In this document: piece after piece, positions 32,519 to 37,645 of the stretch
How positions within the stretch are numbered: position 1 is the first letter of the stretch
How the letters are laid out: each line of letters starts with the position of its first letter
Assembly (NCBI GenBank): GCA_018645265.1
Contig: JABGOS010000155.1
Span: 1 to 37,645, forward strand
Direction: 5' to 3'
Origin: Deltaproteobacteria bacterium
GTDB lineage: Bacteria > UBA10199 > 2-02-FULL-44-16 > JAAZCA01
DNA length: 37,645 bases
Notes under the pieces: model-generated
Databases searched by the model: none
Told to the model about the DNA's origin: nothing
Seen by the model: the letters and a program-made list of their open reading frames with translations, nothing else
Program-made: the position numbers and the translations under genes

Positions 32519-32953
32519 ATGATTAATGGAGGAATGGGACAAGTTGGACAGACATCATATAAGGACGCGGCTGCCAGGATCGCCAAGGCTGCGAGCAGCG
32601 AGTTCGATGTAACCCCGAACAAGGCGCTCCTATCAAAGGTTTTGGATGCTGCAGTCGGTTCACTAAAGAGATCAGGTAGCGTGGATGCCGAATCAGTCAG
32701 GACGGCGCTGGACGCTGCAAGATCGATTTTTGTTAAAGAGGGATTCAGTCAGGGTGCCTTTGCTACAAAATTTGGATCAAAGGGTGAGATCTCGGGAATC
32801 AAAAGGTTTCAGACTGAAGCATCAGACTTCACGAAGGCGAGGATGGAAAACGGCGAAGCGATAGTTAGAATAGCAAAGCAACTCATGGGAATGACACCTG
32901 ATGAAGCTGGTCCAAGGTTAGCTGGAATAATAAAGAAACATGCTTCCGTATAA
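32519..32953 (+). CDS. Hypothetical helical protein, first gene of a sigma-54 operon
   Basis: I do not recognise the family. The 144-residue product is basic, Ala- and Lys-rich and predicted to be mostly helical, with a Gly-rich N-terminus (MINGGMGQVGQ) and no signal or membrane span. A short, Gly-containing, flexible N-terminus would suit a type III- or other Sec-independent export substrate, but this is speculative. An excellent ribosome site, AAGGAGG, lies 6 bases upstream. It follows the sigma-54 promoter and is 9 bases before the next gene. Confidence 0.8.
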   Translation: MINGGMGQVGQTSYKDAAARIAKAASSEFDVTPNKALLSKVLDAAVGSLKRSGSVDAESVRTALDAARSIFVKEGFSQGAFATKFGSKGEISGIKRFQTEASDFTKARMENGEAIVRIAKQLMGMTPDEAGPRLAGIIKKHASV

Positions 32954-32962
32954 GGGGGATAT

Positions 32963-33277
32963 ATGACACGCAAAAGAAAATGGAAAAAGGAAGATATCAT
33001 AAGACTTTTTGAGATACTGCTTGAGAATAATTCACCGCTGGTGAGCCACCCTAAATTTAGGCAGCTTCTTACACGCGATGAAAATCTCTTCACGAACCAG
33101 GTGACGCGCGAAGCGAACGGAAATATTGCATATCGTACAGTTGATTTTGATGTTGAAGATCTCGGAGATGATGAATTCTGGGATAGGATTGCAAGCACAC
33201 CTTATAATGAGCTTATCGAAGAAAACGCAGCGGTAGCACTTGTAAAGATGGCAGAAAAATTGAACATTTTAACTTAA
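32963..33277 (+). CDS. Hypothetical protein, second gene of the sigma-54 operon
   Basis: I do not recognise the family. The 104-residue product is charged: a basic N-terminus (MTRKRKWKKEDI) leads into an amphipathic helix, then an acidic stretch (DFDVEDLGDDEFWDR) and a helical tail. AAGGGGG precedes the ATG, and a terminator follows after about 25 bases. The close spacing to the preceding gene implies a shared complex or process. A chaperone-like partner of the first protein is possible, and only that. Confidence 0.77.
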   Translation: MTRKRKWKKEDIIRLFEILLENNSPLVSHPKFRQLLTRDENLFTNQVTREANGNIAYRTVDFDVEDLGDDEFWDRIASTPYNELIEENAAVALVKMAEKLNILT

Positions 33278-33301
33278 ACAGCCCGTATGGATCTGGGAAT
33301 G

Positions 33302-33335
33302 ATACCCTTGCTCTAGAGAGTGAGGGTATTTTTTT
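33302..33335 (+). terminator. Terminator of the sigma-54 operon
   Basis: ATACCCTTGCTC pairs with GAGTGAGGGTAT, with two G-T pairs, around a TAGA loop. A run of seven T residues follows. Confidence 0.88.
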
Positions 33336-33365
33336 AATTGCTGCTTGGTTTTTTGGTTCTACCGT

Positions 33366-33371
33366 TATAAT
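33366..33371 (+). promoter_or_regulatory. -10 element very close to the DUF554 start
   Basis: A perfect TATAAT ends 9 bases before the ATG at 33380, with no ribosome site between. Transcription would begin at or beside the start codon, implying a leaderless mRNA. No good -35 was found at the usual distance. Confidence 0.5.
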
Positions 33372-33379
33372 GACAGTTC

Positions 33380-34093
33380 ATGGTCGGCCTCGGTACAATC
33401 GTAAACGTCATTGCAATTCTGATAGGTTCCACTGTTGGAATTCTGATAGGCCACACCATTCCAAAGAGGGTGCACGATATACTCGTTAAGGGGTTGGGGC
33501 TTTTTACTATAGCTATCGGCGTAAAGATGTTCATTGATACCCGGCAGCTCATCATAATTCTACTTTCAATACTAGCAGGAGCTGCGCTTGGGGAACTCTT
33601 AAGAATTGAAAGGCATCTCGAAAATTTTGGGGAGAGAATAAAATCCATTACGAAGATAAAGGAGAGCAGGTTTATAGATGGATTTATGACGGCTAGTCTC
33701 ATCTACTGCATAGGTCCTATCGCAATTATGGGAAGCCTATACGATGGAATCGACGCGAATCATGAACTGCTTTTCATAAAGTCAATTTTGGATGGCACTG
33801 CATCTATCGGCTTTGCTGCTGGGCTTGGCGTAGGCGTTCTCTTTTCATTCGTTCCGGTTTTATTTTATCAAGGGGCCATTACGATAGCCGCCATGTATAT
33901 GGGACACCTTTTTTCGAGTGCCATGATCGTTGAGATAACCGCCGTCGGTGGTGTATTAATGGTGGGGCTTGGAATAAACCTTCTTGGCTCACTTGGCGAT
34001 AGGGATCGAATTCCGGTGGGAAACTTTCTCCCCGCAATCGCCATAGCCCCATTTTTGACCTGGCTGCTTGAATATTTCAGTATTTCACTATAG
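33380..34093 (+). CDS. DUF554 family membrane protein
   Basis: The 237-residue product has about seven hydrophobic spans. It also has the DUF554 (YdfK/YqgA) pattern: GTIVNVIAILIGSTVGILIGH at the start, then DGFMTASLIYCIGPIAIMGSL and GFAAGLGVGVLFSFVPVLFYQG. The family is a putative transporter or permease of unknown substrate. The start codon has no ribosome site but a nearby TATAAT. It is followed by a short candidate ORF after 50 bases. Confidence 0.88.
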   Translation: MVGLGTIVNVIAILIGSTVGILIGHTIPKRVHDILVKGLGLFTIAIGVKMFIDTRQLIIILLSILAGAALGELLRIERHLENFGERIKSITKIKESRFIDGFMTASLIYCIGPIAIMGSLYDGIDANHELLFIKSILDGTASIGFAAGLGVGVLFSFVPVLFYQGAITIAAMYMGHLFSSAMIVEITAVGGVLMVGLGINLLGSLGDRDRIPVGNFLPAIAIAPFLTWLLEYFSISL

Positions 34094-34143
34094 TCCCTCC
34101 AATCTCTATATTTTGCTCTTTCCTGGAAAAAGATAGCAACAAA

Positions 34144-34296
34144 ATGGCCCATTCAACCGATACTTATAGTGAATGGGTAAGAAGATTACATAGAGATTTC
34201 AGGGAACTGGGGAGATTCCTCGGATTCCCATTTTTTGTTTCAGGGATTGATAAGGAGCGGTTGGGGAACCTGACCTTAAATCCCAAAAAAAAGTAA
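34144..34296 (+). CDS. Possible 50-residue small protein
   Basis: Below the track cut-off, an ORF from ATG 34144 to TAA encodes a basic peptide beginning MAHSTDTYSEWVRRLHRDFR. A hydrophobic, aromatic-rich middle (FLGFPFFVSG) and a Lys tail (NPKKK) follow. The codon use looks protein-like. No clear ribosome site precedes it (GGAAAAAG is distant). A mini-protein with a membrane-proximal segment is possible, but a chance ORF is not excluded. Confidence 0.35.
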   Translation: MAHSTDTYSEWVRRLHRDFRELGRFLGFPFFVSGIDKERLGNLTLNPKKK

Positions 34297-34340
34297 GACG
34301 TTGATATTGTTGGATAATATTATCAACTATCTTTGAAAAA
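34297..34340. repeat. AT-rich palindrome GATAATATTATC
   Basis: GATAATATTATC at 34313-34324 is a perfect 12-bp palindrome within a longer TTG...CAA frame. TAATATTATCAA, contained in it, recurs exactly at 29236. It resembles a regulator box, but no regulator is identified. Confidence 0.5.
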
Positions 34341-34371
34341 GAAAAAGGCGAAACCCTTTGTGGATTTCGCC
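34341..34371 (-). terminator. Terminator of tRNA-Phe
   Basis: On the minus strand GGCGAAA and TTTCGCC form a stem-loop that precedes TTTTT, just downstream of the tRNA 3' end. Confidence 0.75.
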
Positions 34372-34373
34372 TG

Positions 34374-34446
34374 TGGGCAAGGAGGGAATCGAACCCCCGA
34401 CACGAAGATTTTCAGTCTTCTGCTCTACCGACTGAGCTACCTGCCC
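34374..34446 (-). tRNA. tRNA-Phe (GAA)
   Basis: The minus strand folds as a standard cloverleaf of 73 bases. The acceptor stem GGGCAGG pairs with CTTGCCC (one G-T). The D loop contains GCTCAGTCGGTAGAGC, the anticodon loop CTGAAAA has GAA, and the T arm is GGGGGTTCGATTCCC. The discriminator base is A, and CCA is not encoded. It is followed by a terminator. Confidence 0.97.
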
Positions 34447-34782
34447 ATTTAAAAAAGATAAGTTGTTAAAAAACAAGCACTTCCAAAAGCGGAGGGGACG
34501 ATAGTAGATAGATAAGAAGGTGTCAAGCTAGATAGGCGAAAATGAATTTCTTCATATTTTTCAACGCTTGGCTTGGTTATCTTCAAAGGGGCTCAATAAG
34601 GGATGGCATTGAAGGGTGTGGTAAGAAAAAAGATTTTAAAAAACATGGGGTTACCGTTGACGGTATGTGGTCCGATATGTTATATAGGAACACGTTCTCG
34701 ATGGGGGAACCCGGATAAACAGTTGATATTATTGAATTATTGTCCAGCTGTGTCAAGGAAGACCATAGCATAAGGAGGAGTC
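34447..34782. other. Spacer between tRNA-Phe and carD
   Basis: I see no convincing gene here; the only ORF lacks coding character. A GTTGATATTATTGAAT segment near 34722 resembles the AT-rich motif of other gaps. AAGGAGGAG precedes the carD ATG. No clear sigma-70 promoter was found for carD. Confidence 0.4.
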
Positions 34783-35295
34783 ATGGGAGAGAGGCGTTCT
34801 GCACTGAATAAGGAGTTCAAAGTTGGTGATGTCGCTGTATATCCGGCACATGGTGTCGGAACGATCGATTCGATCGAGGAACGCGAAATTGCCGGCAATA
34901 AGCATAAATTTTACATCATGAAGATTATCGACACCGGCATGACGATAATGGTCCCGACCGGAAATGTTCGAAATGTGGGTCTGCGTGAGGTCATCAATCC
35001 CAGTGAAGTCGATATAGTCTATGATATCCTTCGTGAGCGCGATATCTCGATCAATGAACAGACCTGGAATCGTCGTTATCGTGAGTATATGGACAAGATA
35101 AAGACCGGTTCGATTTATGAAATTGCTGAGGTTCTTCGCGACCTTATGCTTCTTCGCTATGATAAGGAACTCTCCTTCGGCGAGAGAAAGATGCTGGACA
35201 CGGCGCGTACATTGATCGTCAAAGAGCTAGCAATCGCTCAGGAGATGCAGGAGGATGATTTAGCCGAAGAGATCGACGAAATATTTGCCGATTGA
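34783..35295 (+). CDS. carD: CarD/CdnL-family RNA polymerase-binding regulator
   Basis: CarD/CdnL binds the RNA polymerase beta subunit and stabilises open promoter complexes, and in several phyla controls rRNA and growth genes. The N-terminal RNA polymerase-interaction domain (Tudor-like) is shown by FKVGDVAVYPAHGVGTIDSIEERE at residue 13 and IMVPTGNVRNVGLRE. A helical C-terminal DNA-binding domain follows, with ELSFGERKMLDTA. The 170 residues match the family. It is a single gene ending in its own terminator. The lack of an evident promoter could mean CarD-dependent autoregulation, which I cannot show. Confidence 0.94.
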   Translation: MGERRSALNKEFKVGDVAVYPAHGVGTIDSIEEREIAGNKHKFYIMKIIDTGMTIMVPTGNVRNVGLREVINPSEVDIVYDILRERDISINEQTWNRRYREYMDKIKTGSIYEIAEVLRDLMLLRYDKELSFGERKMLDTARTLIVKELAIAQEMQEDDLAEEIDEIFAD

Positions 35296-35318
35296 CCACG
35301 AAATTGACCATAATTCCT

Positions 35319-35348
35319 AAGGCCTGCTCATTGTGAGCGGGCCTTTTG
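35319..35348 (+). terminator. carD terminator
   Basis: AAGGCCTGCTCA pairs with TGAGCGGGCCTT (one G-T) around a 3-base loop, followed by a T run. It lies just upstream of the ispD promoter region. Confidence 0.88.
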
Positions 35349-35364
35349 TTTAGAGATATGACCG

Positions 35365-35370
35365 TATAAT
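35365..35370 (+). promoter_or_regulatory. -10 element ahead of ispD
   Basis: A perfect TATAAT lies 45 bases before the ispD ATG and just after the carD terminator. The -35 is poor. Confidence 0.45.
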
Positions 35371-35415
35371 AGATTTCCCTTGCTACCAGTAACATGGTTC
35401 TTTATTGGTGATCCG

Positions 35416-36099
35416 ATGAAAACAGCAGCAATAATAGCGGCAGCTGGCATAGGAAGAAGAATGGGAGCGGGAAGGCCCAAACAGTATTTGGAGCTAGCCG
35501 GTCGTCCCATCATATGTCACACGCTCGACAGATTCGTTGAAGCATGCGTGGATGAACTTGTAATAGTTGTTGAACCTGGCAGGGAGGGTTCGTTTAAGGC
35601 TGAAATACTCGGTGATTTTGGGTTTCCAGATGGATGGCTCATTGTAGCTGGTGGGGATGTTCGTCAAAGATCGGTTTACAATGGACTTTGTGCTACCTCT
35701 GAAGTGGATGTTGTGATGGTACATGATGGTGTTAGGCCATTTATCACGAAGGCTCAAATTGAGCTCTTAGCGAAGACCGCCTTGGACAGAGGTAGTTGTA
35801 TTTTAGCGAGCCCTATAAAGGAGACTGTCAAAAAGGTCGATGCGGGTGGGGCGATTATGGAGACGGTTGATAGGAGCGATCTTTGGGGCGCACAGACGCC
35901 ACAGGCGTTCAGGCGTTCTCTGTTGATGAGTGCTATGGAATCCGCATTCAAAGAGAATTTTATGGGAACTGATGAGGCGAGCATTGTTGAGAGGCTAGGT
36001 GAGAAGGTTTCCGTAGTGGAGGGTGACAGCAGGAATGTTAAGATTACGACGCCATCCGACTTGATAGTCGCTGAGGCGATATTGGAGGAGTGGAGATGA
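35416..36099 (+). CDS. ispD: 2-C-methyl-D-erythritol 4-phosphate cytidylyltransferase
   Basis: IspD makes CDP-ME from MEP and CTP in the non-mevalonate isoprenoid pathway. The nucleotidyl transferase motif [20 protein letters not shown] is at residue 8. VHDGVRPFI follows near residue 105, and the later [10 protein letters not shown] and [12 protein letters not shown] complete the family pattern. ATG 35416 gives 227 residues and places the motif near the N-terminus, so it is preferred over the track's TTG 35380. Its stop overlaps the ispF start as ATGA, so the two are co-translated. Confidence 0.95.
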   Translation: MKTAAIIAAAGIGRRMGAGRPKQYLELAGRPIICHTLDRFVEACVDELVIVVEPGREGSFKAEILGDFGFPDGWLIVAGGDVRQRSVYNGLCATSEVDVVMVHDGVRPFITKAQIELLAKTALDRGSCILASPIKETVKKVDAGGAIMETVDRSDLWGAQTPQAFRRSLLMSAMESAFKENFMGTDEASIVERLGEKVSVVEGDSRNVKITTPSDLIVAEAILEEWR

Positions 36100-36575
36100 C
36101 CATTCGAATCGGCATCGGATATGATATTCACAAGTTGGTGGAAGGAAGAAAACTCGTTCTAGGTGGCATGGAGATACCTTTTGAAAGGGGTCTCAAGGGG
36201 CACTCGGATGGGGATGCTCTCCTTCACGCGATATCTGATGCGATGCTTGGTGCTCTAGCGCTTGGCGATATTGGAAAACATTTTCCGGATACGGATCCAA
36301 AGTATAAAGATGCTGACAGTAAAATGTTGCTCGGCGAAGTTCTTGATAAAATCACCTGCAAAGGTTGGAAGTTAATAAATATAGATGCAAACATCATCGC
36401 TCAGGCACCGAAGATGGCGATGCATATTGAAATGATGCGAAAAACTATATCTGAGATTCTCTCTCTGCCGATTGATTGCATAAGTATTAAGGCAAGAACC
36501 AATGAGGAGTTGGACTCTTTGGGTAAGGGTGAGGCCATCGCGGTGCAGACTGCGGTATTGGTTGAGAAAAGCTGA
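36096..36575 (+). CDS. ispF: 2-C-methyl-D-erythritol 2,4-cyclodiphosphate synthase
   Basis: IspF cyclises CDP-ME 2-phosphate to MEcPP using a zinc ion. The metal ligands are in GIGYDIHKL (Asp, His) and [18 protein letters not shown] (His), with [16 protein letters not shown] following. The [16 protein letters not shown] ending is typical. ATG 36096 is taken from the ATGA overlap with ispD and lies after GGAGGAG; the track's GTG 36090 is less likely. It is followed by cysS, an arrangement also seen elsewhere. Confidence 0.96.
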   Translation: MTIRIGIGYDIHKLVEGRKLVLGGMEIPFERGLKGHSDGDALLHAISDAMLGALALGDIGKHFPDTDPKYKDADSKMLLGEVLDKITCKGWKLINIDANIIAQAPKMAMHIEMMRKTISEILSLPIDCISIKARTNEELDSLGKGEAIAVQTAVLVEKS

Positions 36576-36604
36576 TTCTAAACTGTCTTTGAAAGGATGA
36601 TTAA

Positions 36605-37645
36605 ATGTCACTCGTTGTTCATAATACGCTCACTGGTAAGAAAGAGGAATTTCAACCGATAATGCCGCCTAAAGTCGGAATGTACGTCTGTGGTATTACT
36701 GCATATGATTCATGTCACCTAGGTCATGCCAGAGCTGCCGTCGTTTTCGATATGATAGCGAAGTATCTTAAATATTTAAAATATGATCTGACCGTCGTGA
36801 AGAACTATACCGATGTTGATGATAAGATTATTAAACGCTCCAACGAGGAGGGGATCTCATGCGATGAGATCACAAAAAGATATATCGGCGAATATGAAAG
36901 GGATATGGGGGATCTTGGTGTTGCCTCTCCGGATATTTCCCCAAAGGCTACGGAGCACATAGACTGCATGATAGGTACGATAGAGAAGCTCATAGAGAAT
37001 GGCCTCGCATATGAAACTGACAGTGGCGTTTATTTCTCCGTAAGAAAGTTCAAGGGGTATGGAAAGCTTTCGAAGAGAAATATAGAGGATCTGGAGAGTG
37101 GTGCCAGGGTAGATGTCGATGAAAAGAAAAAGGACCCTCTGGATTTCGCCCTGTGGAAGAGAGCGAAACCGGGTGAGCCTACATGGCCATCTCCGTGGGG
37201 CGATGGAAGACCAGGCTGGCATATCGAGTGTTCCGCGATGAGTTCAAAATATTTGGGTCAGCCGTTCGATATTCACGGTGGAGGCCGCGACCTTACCTTT
37301 CCACATCACGAAAATGAGATTGCTCAGGCTGAGGGTGCTGAGGGTGAGAATTTTGTAAAATATTGGCTGCATAACGGCTTCATCAATATCAATGCCGAGA
37401 AGATGAGCAAGTCGCTCGGCAATATAACCAAAATTTCGGATGTCCTTAAGGCGTATGATTCAGAAGCTGTCCGCCTATTCCTCTTGTCAAACCACTATCG
37501 TTCACCCATCGATTACACGAAGGAAGCTATAGATGAGGCAGCCGTATCATTGGATAGGTTTTATGATACTGCGGATAGGATTCATCGCATTCATCCAGGC
37601 AAATCAACAAGTGACGTCCCGGAGGAGTTCGGTGAAGCGAAGGAT
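36605..37645 (+). CDS. cysS: Cysteinyl-tRNA synthetase, truncated by the window edge
   Basis: The ORF runs open to the last base, which is why the track omits it. CysS charges tRNA-Cys. The zinc and ATP site is [18 protein letters not shown] (CP1 Cys and HIGH-like HLGH). The rest of the class I signature follows with [23 protein letters not shown] and EKMSKSLGN. About 347 residues are visible, covering the catalytic domain through KMSKS and the start of the helical domain. AAGGAT before the ATG is its ribosome site. The C-terminal portion lies beyond the window. Confidence 0.96.
   Translation, partial: MSLVVHNTLTGKKEEFQPIMPPKVGMYVCGITAYDSCHLGHARAAVVFDMIAKYLKYLKYDLTVVKNYTDVDDKIIKRSNEEGISCDEITKRYIGEYERDMGDLGVASPDISPKATEHIDCMIGTIEKLIENGLAYETDSGVYFSVRKFKGYGKLSKRNIEDLESGARVDVDEKKKDPLDFALWKRAKPGEPTWPSPWGDGRPGWHIECSAMSSKYLGQPFDIHGGGRDLTFPHHENEIAQAEGAEGENFVKYWLHNGFININAEKMSKSLGNITKISDVLKAYDSEAVRLFLLSNHYRSPIDYTKEAIDEAAVSLDRFYDTADRIHRIHPGKSTSDVPEEFGEAKD

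Overview
The window reads as ordinary chromosomal DNA from a Gram-negative bacterium of moderate GC content. Several traits point away from Firmicutes: lipoproteins with clear lipoboxes, an MltD-type LysM transglycosylase, an AmgK/MurU peptidoglycan-recycling pair, a CarD-type regulator and a near-consensus sigma-54 promoter. The mixture, together with many proteins I cannot place, suggests a poorly characterised lineage near the former Deltaproteobacteria (Bdellovibrio- or UBA10199-like). That placement is inference from gene content, not a phylogeny.

Layout. 1-6868 (+) is the end of a division and cell wall (dcw) cluster: murG tail, murC, a divergent murB, ddl, ftsQ, ftsA, ftsZ. A strong sigma-70 promoter then drives a lipoprotein lytic transglycosylase with eight LysM repeats (6965-9700), followed by a surface lipoprotein. 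Acetyl-CoA synthetase (acs) lies opposite, sharing a bidirectional terminator with it. 13.4-16.0 kb (+) holds a putative peptidoglycan-binding-fold protein, ilvE and a lysine-rich histone-like protein with a SWIB-like tail. 16.0-17.6 kb (-) is a membrane glycosyltransferase. 17.58-18.5 kb is an accessory-looking gap with GTGTCCGACAC palindromes, a small zinc-ribbon ORF and apparent decayed coding remnants. 18.5-24.4 kb (+) is a lysine fermentation cluster, kdd-kamA-kamD-kamE, with a lipid-kinase-like gene attached. 27.8-24.4 kb (-) is a five-gene operon of two unknown proteins, a TIG lipoprotein, AmgK and MurU, with a flippase-like membrane protein upstream. 29.0-34.1 kb holds a 775-residue orphan protein, rlmE, a two-gene sigma-54-driven operon of unknown function, and a DUF554 membrane protein. 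34.1-37.6 kb carries tRNA-Phe(GAA), carD, ispD, ispF and the start of cysS.

How it fits together. Wall metabolism dominates: precursor synthesis (MurC, MurB, Ddl), division (FtsQ, FtsA, FtsZ), wall cleavage (LysM transglycosylase) and wall sugar recycling (AmgK, MurU). The lysine cluster would carry L-lysine through beta-lysine and 3,5-diaminohexanoate to the 3-keto acid, but the next enzymes (Kce, Kal) and the mutase reactivase are not in view.

The best candidates for something undescribed are the sigma-54 operon at 32473-33277, the orphan at 29354, the two unknown genes leading the AmgK/MurU operon, a possible small RNA at 29109-29202, and the MurB that appears to lack its catalytic glutamate. 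All are sequence-read inferences; no database search was possible.
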